DNA from: Chromera velia
Lineage: Eukaryota > Sar > Chromeraceae
NCBI GenBank assembly: GCA_018398765.1
Contig: JAHBMJ010002088.1
Coordinates: forward strand, 1-22,672
DNA: 22,672 nucleotides
Reading direction: 5' to 3'
Made by a program: the position numbers and the translations under genes. The notes under the pieces are model-generated. The model saw only the letters and a program-made list of their open reading frames with translations. It did no database searches and was not told the origin of the DNA. Shown in pieces: positions 1 through 9,117 of the stretch. The stretch's first letter is position 1, and each line of letters starts with the position of its first letter.

Positions 1-61
1 TGGTCCCTCCACACACCTCGAAGTGGACTTAACTGCATTCATATTCAGAAGACACACATAT
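1..61. repeat. 61-bp exact direct repeat, copy 1
   Basis: The first 61 bases of the window are identical, base for base, to 1951-2011, and the match stops at base 62 (c versus a). The left limit cannot be judged because the window starts here. It could be a fragment of a dispersed repeat, a terminal repeat of an element, or an assembly-boundary overlap. Confidence 0.9.
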
Positions 62-1020
62 CTTTCTCGTAAATTCTGCAGCCACTTCAGTATTATCCCC
101 ACGCAGTATCGAGTCTACTATCGACTTGTGCTCTTGGTTGAACATATTTTCACGGCTGGCCGCTGCATTTGCATCATCACCTTGCTCATGCAAAGAGTGA
201 TAAGAAGGATGGATGCATGGATGCAGACAGAAGAGCAGACAGAGGAGAAGTTCTTTAACCGGCTCTTTGACGATATCTAGGACGATATACATTTCGAAGC
301 TCTAGTCGAAGCTAGTTTTGGTCAATCCTTTTAAGCGTCTACCAAGCTAGAAGTGAAACTGGGATTCTAGATATGATTCAAACTCTAGTTGAAGCTAGTC
401 ATTTAACCTTTATTTTTTTTACATATACAATAAAATTTTAAATAAAAATTAAAAAAAAGAATAGACGTTTTCAGATTTTTTTTTTTTTTTTACCACTGTG
501 CATCGCCTAAGATTGAATATCACTTTTTAAAACTGATATTTAACTGATTAAAGCGTTCAACTTTAAAAAAGTTGTGATACCTTTTAATTAATTCTAGTAT
601 GTTAATTCTAGTTTTTCTGGTGCTAATCCTAAACTATTCTAGACTTTAATTAAGTTTATTTAAGAATCTGTCAGTGATAAGACAAATCTATCCCAAACGG
701 TCTCCAACATCAAAACGGTCTCCAAAATTACCATATCTATTAAACATTTCTAGGTACTAAACAATGATTAAAAACTTAAAACAAAGAGTTTTAAACGGTT
801 TGAGAGTGCAATTAAGTGTTTTTTAAATCCTAGTTAGTAAGAGAATTATATAAAAATTTGATTTATGATAACTATATATATATTTAAATTTGAATGTATG
901 ATTTTAAGTTTTTAACTCTTTAAAATATTTTCTTTACAATGAATCTTAAGGTTTTAACAGAAAGATTGAAAACATATAAAACATAGTGTAGAGCTTTTAC
1001 AAGTATCACAATTGATGTTA
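62..1020. other. AT-rich non-coding stretch
   Basis: This is mostly A/T with homopolymer runs (a long T run near 478-492) and many stops in all frames. The short overlapping frames near its left end have no recognisable domain. The left arm of a long inverted repeat lies at 679-846. No gene or RNA gene is seen. Confidence 0.6.
679..846 (+). repeat. Left arm of a 4.57-kb inverted repeat
   Basis: The reverse complement of this stretch matches 5079-5245 at roughly 80 percent in its outer 125 bases. The shared blocks include TTTTGGAGACCGTTTT, TTGGAGACCGTT and GATAGATTTGTCTT on the complementary strand. The inner third is looser. The outer boundary is sharp (AAGACAAATC starts at 679) and is preceded by TGAT at 675-678. 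TGAT also follows the other arm, so a 4-bp target duplication is possible. Confidence 0.75.
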
Positions 1021-1029
1021 TTAATATAT

Positions 1030-1034
<5 letters not shown>

Positions 1035-1060
<26 letters not shown>
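1035..1060. repeat. (TA)n microsatellite
   Basis: An uninterrupted run of 13 TA dinucleotides. It has no coding role. Confidence 0.95.
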
Positions 1061-1293
1061 CTGTGTACTAGACTGTCTGAATACAAATCATGAGCAGAAC
1101 GCTCATAATATTGGCCGTGAGCTGAAGGCACTGTTTCAGTGTAACACTGCAACAACCAGACAACGAAGTTATTCGACTCATATAACAATTTTTTAATGCC
1201 GCCGAAACAATGATCAACATTTTTATATTGGCTTTGTGTACGTAACCTGTCAGTGTAAAGATCTGTGTGCATGTGGATCTGCCAGTGCGCGCA

Positions 1294-1294
<1 letters not shown>

Positions 1295-1370
<76 letters not shown>
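1295..1370. repeat. (CA)n microsatellite
   Basis: CA dinucleotide run interrupted by two ATACACATA-like spacers. It keeps several frames open on both strands, giving threonine/histidine or valine/cysteine strings that are not genes. Confidence 0.95.
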
Positions 1371-1371
<1 letters not shown>

Positions 1372-1640
1372 AGGGGAACGGGCCGGGGGGAAAGGGGAAA
1401 AGGGAGGATTATAAGCCGGCAGAGAAACCTTAGGCATGAAAAAGAGACCGAGAGGTAGAAGGAGAACGAGTACATGCACTGCAGACGCATGCACACGCAC
1501 ATAAACGCGCACTCAGACAAGCTGGCTCACAGAAAGCAACAACACGCCTTCATTCTTTCTGAAAGAGGTAAGCGTCATGAGCCTTATAAGAAAGAAAAGG
1601 ATGGAAAGACTGTGTTGCGTTGCGTGCATACCTTTATATA

Positions 1641-1668
1641 CCCACACACACGCACACACATACGCANN

Positions 1669-1709
<41 letters not shown>

Positions 1710-1757
1710 TACATACATATACATACACACACACACACATACACATACACACACACA
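1641..1757. repeat. (CA)n/(CATA)n microsatellite with a 2-base assembly gap
   Basis: Compound CA and CATA repeat. Two undetermined bases (n) sit at 1667-1668 inside it, so the true repeat length here is uncertain. Confidence 0.95.
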
Positions 1758-1950
1758 GTGTCACACACGCTGCACCTAGCGTTGTACACACCTAGATACA
1801 CACACGTGCAGAGACGGAAAAAGACTCAAAAAAGAAATCAAAATGGTCAACAAAAAGACAGCCTAGAGCTCCAGAGCCTGGCAGACTAAGTACAACCCAC
1901 TGACATAAAGGACAAGCTCTGAACCCACCTTCTAGAGGGGCTGTCAGGGG

Positions 1951-2011
1951 TGGTCCCTCCACACACCTCGAAGTGGACTTAACTGCATTCATATTCAGAA
2001 GACACACATAT
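1951..2011. repeat. 61-bp exact direct repeat, copy 2
   Basis: Identical to bases 1-61 in the same orientation, 1,950 bp away. The sequence on the right of the two copies is unrelated from the 62nd base on. Confidence 0.9.
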
Positions 2012-2325
2012 AAAGAAGAGCCCATAGATATATCAAGCACAGAAACAGGCAGATGGGAGAAGAATTAAAGCCTTAGAAAACGAATTCAGAAGGTTTTACA
2101 ATAATATAGCTGCTTTTTTCTGAATGTGCACAAGCAGAGAACACGAGGTGCGCAAGGTGCAACCCTGATGCCTAACCCGAAACGGCCCACAATAGTGCAG
2201 ATTAAGAACAGAAAAAGAACATGTAGCATGAATCCATACAAGATGAATGCTGTCCCGAATACCTTTTATCCAAAAAATGTGTCTTTTCTGTGATGCGAAA
2301 GAAAAAAAAATCCTTCGTATTTTTA

Positions 2326-2359
2326 CCGAGGGAGAATTCAGGCCTAAATTCTCCCTCGG
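2326..2359. repeat. 34-bp palindrome, copy 1
   Basis: Left arm CCGAGGGAGAATT (2326-2338) and right arm AATTCTCCCTCGG (2347-2359) are perfectly complementary. The centre contains AGGCCT, itself a palindrome, so only one base pair in the whole 34 bp fails to match. Confidence 0.9.
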
Positions 2360-2519
2360 GTGAAATGGTTCAAAGTGCTGCACATTGAGAGCTGCCAGGA
2401 GAGAAAGAGAGCAGTTAGCACGATTTCAATCAAGATGAATGCTGTCCCAAACACCTTTCATCCAAAGTACATCTCTTTTCTATGGTACGAAGGAAAAAAA
2501 AATCCTTCGTATTTTGACC

Positions 2520-2549
2520 GAGGGAGAATTCAGGGCTAAATTCTCCCTC
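2520..2549. repeat. 30-bp palindrome, copy 2
   Basis: Arms GAGGGAGAATT (2520-2530) and AATTCTCCCTC (2539-2549) pair perfectly around an 8-base centre. Confidence 0.9.
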
Positions 2550-2576
2550 AGACGATATTTCCTTGACATACCCGGA

Positions 2577-2606
2577 GAGGGAGAATTCAGCCCTGAATTC
2601 TCCCTC
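2577..2606. repeat. 30-bp palindrome, copy 3
   Basis: Same arms as copy 2 (2577-2587 and 2596-2606) with centre CAGCCCTG. It lies only 27 bp after copy 2, so the two could also pair with each other. Confidence 0.9.
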
Positions 2607-2692
2607 AGTGACAATAAAAAAAAATCTTTGTCGAGGGAGCAAAAAAAAGATGACTTATTTCGGTAAAAGAAGCCAGAAAAAACACTAAAAAA

Positions 2693-2703
2693 AATTCTCC
2701 CTC
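2693..2703. repeat. Isolated half of the palindrome
   Basis: AATTCTCCCTC occurs here without its left arm. It looks like a remnant of a further copy of the hairpin family. Confidence 0.5.
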
Positions 2704-2729
2704 CAAAATTTTTTTTTCAGATACTCATC

Positions 2730-2759
2730 GAGGGAGAATTCAGCCCTGAATTCTCCTTC
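2730..2759. repeat. 30-bp palindrome, copy 4
   Basis: Arms GAGGGAGAATT (2730-2740) and AATTCTCCTTC (2749-2759) pair with one mismatch. The centre CAGCCCTG is identical to copy 3. Confidence 0.85.
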
Positions 2760-2879
2760 GTCAAATATTTTTTTTACATAATCCGAAAGGGAGAGGCGGA
2801 ACACAAAGTATGAAATAGGCCTAAAAGAACAGTGCAGCTTCCACCGGCACCCTTTGCGAAGCTAGGCAATCCACTTTTT

Positions 2880-3300
2880 ATGCCTTAACTCCCCACCAAT
2901 TTCTCCCGCCGACCTCTCCGAGTCTCCGGATTGTCTGTGTCCTTCCCGATGGGCACTGGCCACCCCGGCTATTTGTGACGCCGCCGGCCCTGGCCCTGCT
3001 CCCTTGTGACGCCGCCAGCCCGGGCCAGGCCAGGCCCCGATCGCCCCCGGCTTCCTTTGCCAGTCGTGGACGTTCATTTACTCGGCCTAAACGTCTCACC
3101 GCTCCCTCCAGCTGGCGTCTCTCTGCTCCCTCTAATTTCTCCCTGTGATGCCGCCGGCCCTGGCCTAAGCCGCGGTATGGCCCGGCCCCGGGCCCGGCCA
3201 CCACCCTTGTCCCCGTCCTTGCCCCCACCTCCGTCGATGGACGTCCCCCCAGCCCCGCCAGCGCTCCGGTCTGCTCACTCTCTTGATCTGCCCTGAGGCT
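2880..3300. other. GC-rich island with three short repeat units
   Basis: GC content jumps relative to the AT-rich flanks. A GTGA(C/T)GCCGCC(G/A)GCCC unit occurs at 2975, 3006 and 3145, and CCGGGCCAGGCC-type strings are common. Open frames exist on both strands (for example minus 2878-3228) but are compositionally driven, with no domain or start context. A promoter-like CpG-rich region is possible, but no adjacent gene is visible. Confidence 0.5.
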
Positions 3301-3628
3301 CTCCTTCTCACTTCTTTGCCCCCTCTTCTACCTTCTGTCTCCGCCGGGATCCATACATCGGGGCCGGGGCTGGTGCCAGTGTGCAGTCTCAAAGATAGAA
3401 AGCAGACCTGAATACAGGCAGACAAGCAGTACAGTCAAAGGGAGACAAACGGAAAGTAAGGACAAGCATCCTTCCCCTCCTCCCATTGCCTCTTCCCAGG
3501 TTGCCATAAGTTCTCTTCGTTCTTTCTGGACCGTACCTACTGGATGCCTTTAACTATCTTTAACTAATTTTCACTGACAGGCACGGACGTAAAACGATGC
3601 GACTGATAGGGACCGAATGAAAACAAAC

Positions 3629-4330
3629 CACTGACCCAGAGAGATGGTCGTCACACCGTGACGGAGCCCCAAGTACTGCTCTTCAGCACGATCAAAGGAA
3701 CGAAACCTGCATTCAATCATATCCCCAAGAGGCAACAAAGCCAAAAACGACGGTTCAAGGCAAACATCTGCTCAACAGTGCATCATGCACTGACCTACAC
3801 AGAGAGACGGAACTGCAGACTTACCAGAAGAATGGCGAAAGCAACCCCAGCTCCTCAGCAAAGGCAAAAGGTAGTCCCAGATCCTGCGTGCAACCACCGA
3901 ACAAGAAAAGGATGAAGTTGCATAGGAGGGTCTGAGGTGCATCATGCTCTGACCTGATGGAACGGCTTGCAAGCAGTGAGACAAACAAGCTCAGCCTGAT
4001 AAACTTACCGGAGAGCACGCGAGGGAGCACCAAACCCTGCATCCACGCAGCCAGAGTGAAAAGAAGGATAGGTGAATAGAGGAACCCACGTGGATCATTC
4101 CCTGACATGAGTTGACCGACTGAAGCCGCGTTGTACCCAGAGATGCCCAACCCCTAACTGACCAAAGAGATGAGACAAACGCAACTCCTTCCGCACACCA
4201 GTGGCAAGCGAGAGCTCCAAACTCCTGCATCCATACCGTACGAAGAGGAAGGAAAAAGGGTAAACAGATGCATCAACCCAGGTCTTTCTGACGTAACAAT
4301 TAAAACCCCTTACCCATACAAAGTGTTGTT
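3629..4330. repeat. Degenerate tandem repeat, about 159-bp unit
   Basis: A GCATCATGC.CTGACC-like anchor occurs near 3780 and 3939 and, more diverged, near 4092. A CTGACCCAGAGAGATGG version lies at 3631. Further shared blocks are GAGACAAAC (near 3980 and 4172) and CTGCATCCA (near 4037 and 4217), whose wider spacing shows later indels. Short frames through it are not conserved between units, so I do not call a gene. Confidence 0.6.
3808..3863 (+). repeat. 56-bp dispersed duplicate, copy 1
   Basis: Matches 4912-4967 at 53 of 56 positions in the same orientation. This copy is part of the 159-bp tandem family. Confidence 0.85.
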
Positions 4331-4559
4331 TAAAAGGAGACGGCAAAGCTCAGCCCACCTCAAAAGTGCAGCCACACTACAGCACCGGCGCACGATCCCC
4401 AGCGACAGGCCCACAACAAGTGCACTCTACAGAAAATCTGCATAGCAACGTGGAGCTATAACTGAAAGGAATGAAGCGGGATCTTTTAATTTCTCCCTTG
4501 CTTTCTGACAGATGCCTCGGCCTGCAAAAGCATATAATCAGATTTCTACCGTATAGCCG

Positions 4560-4725
4560 AATATTCGGATTGGAATGCGTGCGTCAGTCAAGCGTGGCAG
4601 CCCGCGCGGGCCGGTTGGGGCAGGCCGCGGCACAGACGCACGTATGTACGGCGCGGCACTGCATGCCACACGCGGCATACACGCAGACCCGCCGGCCCGG
4701 CCTGCCACTGTGCTACAACATTTCC
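4560..4725. other. GC-rich patch with internal dyads
   Basis: Contains CCCGCGCGGG (a perfect palindrome) and matching GTGGCAG / CTGCCAC ends about 110 bp apart, in an otherwise AT-rich area. No coding region is supported. Confidence 0.35.
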
Positions 4726-4817
4726 AACCTTCACTCTCATACACTCCAGGCTCTAATTTAAAACCTTTAAAAACAACAAAAGAATCGCTAAAGATACACT
4801 TAAACGATTTTGAATAT

Positions 4818-4835
4818 GTTTAAACTAGTTTAAAC
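4818..4835. repeat. 18-bp perfect palindrome
   Basis: GTTTAAACTAGTTTAAAC is fully self-complementary. It lies in an AT-rich stretch with other TTTAAA strings, so composition helps explain it. Confidence 0.8.
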
Positions 4836-4911
4836 TGTTTGTATATTTAAAAAAATTTTGGAGTCGGAATTAGTGTTGGAGTTGGTCTAGTCCCGTTTTC
4901 ACATGGACTCA

Positions 4912-4967
4912 CGGAACTGCAGACTCACCGGAAGAATGGCAAAAGCAACCCCAGCTCCTCAGCAAAG
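4912..4967 (+). repeat. 56-bp dispersed duplicate, copy 2
   Basis: 53 of 56 positions match 3808-3863. Unlike that copy, this one stands alone, outside the tandem array, and ends abruptly before CCGCCTTAATT. Confidence 0.85.
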
Positions 4968-5078
4968 CCGCCTTAATTCCGGTGCTCCCCGCCGCCGCCT
5001 TAATTGCATGCATGACAGGCGCGTGCGTTGACGCACGAAACACGCACGCCGCGCGGTCAAATACAATATATTTTTTTC

Positions 5079-5245
5079 TCTCACTAAACCCAATTAATTT
5101 AAAAACAGGAAATCGTACTGTTTGATCGCTTAAAACTCTTTGTTTTAAGCTTTTAAATATTGTTTACTGCCTAAAAAAGCTTGAGAGGTATGGTTGTTTT
5201 GGAGACCGTTTTACTGTTGGAGACCGTTCAGGATAGATTTGTCTT
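5079..5245 (-). repeat. Right arm of the 4.57-kb inverted repeat
   Basis: Inverted partner of 679-846. It carries AAAACTCTTTGTTTTAAG, TTTTGGAGACCGTTTT and GGATAGATTTGTCTT in the same order as the complement of the left arm. It ends sharply at 5245 and is followed by TGAT (5246-5249), matching the TGAT just outside the left arm. Confidence 0.75.
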
Positions 5246-5249
5246 TGAT

Positions 5250-5828
5250 ATGAAATAACACATACAACAATACGCCCAGAAGCGTTGTGCACGATCCTGC
5301 TTAGAACTTAGGCTAGAAGCAGCTCTAAAGCGCTAGCCAACTGTCTGAAAAGGGTTTATTGTGTCGATCAGGCAAGTTGAGTCGAATTGATCCGATTGGC
5401 ATGCAGGCTTCCTCATCCCTCTCCCCCCCCTGAATGTGTGCTCTGGGTTGTCCTCAAAGCCTTGTTAGTAGCTTGGAATTTAGCGTTGCTGAATTTAGGA
5501 TTTAACCCTCAATGATTGGCTCAATCATCACTAGGCATGTCACTACATCTCACAGAAAAAAAAAAATCTTTAGAAAAACGAGTTATCTACTTTTTTTTTC
5601 CTTTTCTATTTTTGCCTGCAATACCTTGCAACTACTTGCAACACTTGTGCAACATGTACCCGTACAACAGCTAAACAACAGTTGTTTTAAACAAAAAAAA
5701 AGTATCTGATAAAGAGAGTTATTTATTTTTTTTTTCTCTGCGATACCGTTAGAATCATCATCACATAACAAATAATTTTAATTGAACGTTCAAAGTTTTT
5801 TGAGTTACGAAGCCTAGTACGAAGCTAA
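5250..5828. other. Spacer without a recognised gene
   Basis: Mixed-composition sequence with several A and T runs near 5550-5600 and 5690-5735. Short open frames on either strand lack domains or good starts. It ends where the retroelement remnant begins. Confidence 0.5.
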
Positions 5829-6563
5829 AAACATGCAGTCAAAAGCGAGCTAAAAGAGAGGGAAGAGCTGAGAGAAGGCGTCATGCATCCTATCCATGCG
5901 TCTCTATCTAACGGAAATCGCCTAAACCTATGGCTGCACAATAGGAAGAATGGAGAAGATACAGACAGAAGCATTTCATTAGATAGAAATAAGATAGGGA
6001 GAACTCCCATCTGCTATACAAAGATAGCTCCCTGGCCTGTCCACAGAAGAAGGGCTGCATTTTGGGTGGAAGAGAGAAACTTAAAGGTAAACAGGGGGAA
6101 GTTCTCAATAAAAGGAGACAGAGGGACCCCATTGACAGAAAGGAAATGCATGGTTTGCTTTGACCTGCTTGATATTCAAGCAGTCGAAAATGAAATCCAT
6201 ATGCTGACTGAATGCCCTCTGCATGATGGAGAGAGAGCAGACTGCTTGTAAGCTTTGATGACACGTTGGAGTTCGGTGAAAAGGAGAGAGGAGAGAGCTG
6301 CAAATAGCAGCAGATGGAAAGTGGGTAGTGAAGGGAAGGTAGACAAGATCACTCTATTCTCTTTTCTTTTGAATGAGGCCGATAAGAATGTTGATACCTT
6401 TCTGAAAGACGTCATGATGAAAAGACAGGTAGTGAGAGAATGGAAAAGAAAAAAGGGAGACAATTTGAGTCAAGCTTTACGAAGAGAGTTAGATAGATTG
6501 CATCAGGAGACTTGGAAAAGTGAGAAAGAAAGAGAGGGAAGAATTAAAGAGTATGAAAGAGTG
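5829..6563 (+). pseudogene. Reverse-transcriptase C-terminal fragment (non-LTR type)
   Basis: One reading frame is open from 5829 to 6563 except for a single TAA at 6249-6251. Before the stop it has the zinc-knuckle-like tail common in LINE polyproteins: an R-K-C-x2-C pair (around RKCMVC), then E-N-E-I-H-M-L and E-C-P-L, giving C-x2-C-...-H-x4-C. After the stop the same frame continues with a LL-x5-V-x2-FLKDV segment and charged helices, as in LINE C-termini. The upstream limit is a stop at 5826-5828, and no catalytic residues are present. The in-frame stop and missing 5' part indicate a dead copy. A separate functional gene is unlikely. Confidence 0.65.
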
Positions 6564-6869
6564 TAGAGCGATATAAAGGAAGCAAAAGAGGAGGGAAAAA
6601 GGAGGAGGATGGGATGTTGGGAGGTTTTGGAACTCGCTTCGAGCCGTTCATCTGCAATTCTGGGATCGTTCCCTTTCCAACCCTGCTTTGGAATGGAGTG
6701 AGCCCTCTCGCATACACACGCAGGTGATTGACTGTTCAATGTGATCCGTTCGCGACACAGGCTAGACCTGTGCGGGCCGGCTAGGGAGGTCTGATGTGTC
6801 TAGGCGCTTTCTCTGGAAGCCGCACATCGGATATTCGGCATTGGGGCGGGAGGCCAATCCTCTGGACAT

Positions 6870-6893
6870 TAATCCTAATCCTAATCCTAATAA
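6870..6893 (+). repeat. Retroelement 3' tail, (TAATCC)n
   Basis: Three perfect TAATCC units followed by TAATAA. I read this as the 3' terminus of the LINE remnant rather than as a telomere repeat. Confidence 0.6.
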
Positions 6894-7507
6894 AGACTCT
6901 TATTCTAGCTCTTATTGCATCTGGTTCTTGAATTCTGATTCAGCACTATAGATTCAGCAGCTTCTACCTAGGCTACTACTAGCAACTGAATCGAGAACTG
7001 CATGAATTAGCATATTAAAATAAGAAGCTCGATCCGACTTAATCGGCGAAAACTGTTTTCCTATTGCATACAAACATTAATCGAGACAAACTCTACATGA
7101 CAGAGAAATGACAGAGAGACGAAATGACCTCGATCCATCCTAGCATCCATGATCCATCCGGCCAAAGCACGTCGATCATGCGGATTTATGCCAACAGAGA
7201 CGGATCGGGAAAACGAATTAACGAAAAATAGTCAGACAGCGATGCGCTCTCAGGGGCAGTCATCAAACGTTGTCACCATGCAGAGCTAGATGCAGAGCTT
7301 AATTCAGACAGGTCACAGGTCTCGAGTGTAATCTAAGTTCAAGGGAACTTGTCCAGGTATATCCAGATGTCTATTCTTCTCAACCGAATTGAGCAATGCA
7401 GAGCTCGATCGTGTGTCTTTTTTTGACCCTCTGGACCCTGAAAAGGGTGGGACCATCCCGATATCCGTCTTTTTTGTGTACCTTTTTCTCTTTGGATGAT
7501 AAATGCA
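6894..7507. other. Spacer without a recognised gene
   Basis: Unique-looking sequence between the retroelement tail and the 47-bp array. No domain-bearing frame was seen on either strand. Frames that run in from the array (minus strand) are repeat shadows. Confidence 0.5.
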
Positions 7508-8180
7508 TGGCAAAAAGTAGCCAGCGCTCGACAACTGAATTCAGCATCCGTGTGTGGTAAGGAGGAACCAGCGCTTGACAACTGAATTCAGCATCAGTGC
7601 GCGGCAAGGAGGAACCAACGCTCGACAACTAAATTCAGCGTCAGTGCGCGGCAAAGAGGAACCAACGCTCGACAACTGAATTTACCGTCAGTGCGCGGCA
7701 AGGAGGAACCAGCGCTCGACAACTGAATTCAGCGTCAGTGCACGGCAAGGAGGAACCAGCGCTTGACAACTGAATTCAGCATCAGTGTGCGGTAAGGAGG
7801 AACCAGCGCTCGACAACTGAATTCAACACCAGACTGAGTGCGCGGCAAGGAGGAACCAACGCTCGACAACTGAATTCAACGTCAGTGTACGGTAAGGAGG
7901 AACCAGTGCTTGACAACTGAATTCAGGATCAGTGCGTGGCAAGGAGGAACCAGCGCTCGACAACTGAATTCAGCATCAGTGCACGGCAAGGAGGAACCAG
8001 CGCTCGACAACTGAATTCAGCGTCAGTGCACGGCAATGACTCAGAGTTACCAGGGCTCGACAACTGAATTCAGCGTCAGTGCGCGGCAAGGAGGAACAAG
8101 CGCTCGACAATTGAATTCAACGTCAGTGCGCGGTAAGGAAAAATAAGCGCTCGACAACTGAACTCAGCATCAGTGCGCAA
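7508..8180. repeat. 47-bp minisatellite, 14 units
   Basis: The anchor C(T)CGACAACTGAATTCAG recurs at 7527, 7574, 7621, 7668, 7715, 7762, 7809, 7862, 7909, 7956, 8003, 8056, 8103 and 8150. Eleven of the steps are exactly 47 bp. The two 53-bp steps (into 7862 and 8056) each carry a 6-bp insertion. Every standard unit has the palindrome CTGAATTCAG and a purine block GGCAAGGAGGAACCA. 47 is not a multiple of three, and all minus-strand frames stay partly open, so the frames here are not evidence for a gene. Confidence 0.95.
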
Positions 8181-8713
8181 GAAAGATGGTCAAACGTGAG
8201 TGCTAGCTCACCCTGCCCCCCACCATGCATGCGAAACACCAACCAAGAGACGCGTGCAGACAGAAGCTTCGGCCGAGAGAGAGATAGGCCGGACGAAAGA
8301 AAAAAAAAGGGAATTCCAGAAACCTGCCCGACTCCCCCCCTCTCTCCCCTTCCCTTCGAGAGAGACTAGACTCAGCCCCCGCTATAAAGAGAGAATTAAA
8401 GCCCCAGCAGACAGACTGGGATGAAACACAATTCAGCAACTGCCTGCCAAACCCACAGACCCACTCCCCCTTTAAGTTCGTTCTCTACCTGAGAAGACCT
8501 GCTTCCCTTCCCCCCCCCCGGGTGCCTGGTTGAATTAAGATCTGCCCCCGAAGATTCCCGAGAATACCGAGTTCCAGAGAAAAGAACCCGCAGAACATGC
8601 CGCCCTCCTGGCTGACTCAGAGGCCACAGTCTTCCAGCACTTCGCAGCAACCCACCACGACCAACCTGCAACTCGATCCTGCAGGAAGGAAGGAAGGAAA
8701 GAAAGAACAGAAA

Positions 8714-8717
<4 letters not shown>

Positions 8718-8754
<37 letters not shown>
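8718..8754. repeat. (GGCA)n microsatellite
   Basis: About nine uninterrupted GGCA units between GAGGC and GGGAGAC. Confidence 0.95.
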
Positions 8755-8756
<2 letters not shown>

Positions 8757-9088
8757 AGACGCAGAAAGAAGAGAATGTCGGATGCATGCAATAGGATCAC
8801 AGACAGGCCGTATGTCTAACGAAAGCGTAGAAGAACTAACGGGAGAGAGAAAGTCTGGATGATGTCATATGAACACACAGAGAAATGTAAACTTTACGAT
8901 ACATGCACTGAGCGCATCTACAAAGGGCAAGCGGAAACCATTTCAGGACGCGACAAACAAAACGGTACCCCCAAGAGAAAAATAAAAAAGCCCTGCACTC
9001 CCTGCACCCCAGAAAAAATCACAATCACAGAGAGACATCCCCCCGATGGCCTCCTTTCCTTCCCTCTCGTCCCCCCTGAGGAACCCCG

Positions 9089-9117
9089 ACTGACTGACTG
9101 ACTGACTGACTGACTGA
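9089..9117. repeat. (GACT)n microsatellite
   Basis: Seven uninterrupted GACT units. Confidence 0.95.

Larger units (their letters stand above)
2233..2550. repeat. Tandem duplication, 192-bp offset, each ending in a hairpin
   Basis: The block beginning AGATGAATGCTGTCCC at 2241 recurs at 2433. Both copies run through a CTTTTCT..TG segment, a run of A and ATCCTTCGTATTTT, and end in a GAATTC palindrome (2326-2359 and 2520-2549). Identity is clear but imperfect, so the duplication is not recent. Confidence 0.8.
5829..6893 (+). mobile_element. 5'-truncated non-LTR retrotransposon remnant
   Basis: A reverse-transcriptase C-terminal reading frame (5829-6563) is followed by about 300 bp of untranslated sequence and a terminal short tandem repeat: three TAATCC units plus TAATAA at 6870-6893. 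Truncation at the 5' side and a short-repeat 3' tail are typical of CR1/L2- or I-like LINE insertions. The catalytic reverse transcriptase and endonuclease domains are absent, so the copy cannot move by itself. The clade cannot be named from this end alone. Confidence 0.65.

Noticed and set aside
1021-1520. Minus-strand frames of 150-163 codons across the CA repeat
   Set aside because: They are held open by the CA/TG microsatellite (Cys-Val strings) and overlap each other in two phases.
1513-1889. Frames across the second CA repeat on both strands
   Set aside because: Dinucleotide-repeat translation, interrupted by undetermined bases at 1667-1668.
2878-3228. Minus-strand 116-codon frame in the GC-rich island
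   Set aside because: Gly/Arg/Ala-rich in a region with few stops because of GC content; no domain and competing frames on the other strand.
3821-4346. Overlapping minus-strand frames of 79-109 codons
   Set aside because: They run through the 159-bp degenerate repeat, differ in phase from unit to unit and show no family resemblance.
6870-6893. Telomere-like repeat
   Set aside because: Only three TAATCC units, directly after a LINE-like 3' region; a retroelement tail explains it better.
7313-7628. Minus-strand frames starting M-S-S-A-G or M-S-S-V-G
   Set aside because: The repeated start comes from the 47-bp minisatellite, whose period is not a multiple of three.
7508-8180. CRISPR-like array
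   Set aside because: The whole 47-bp unit is repeated; there are no unique spacers, and the context is eukaryotic.
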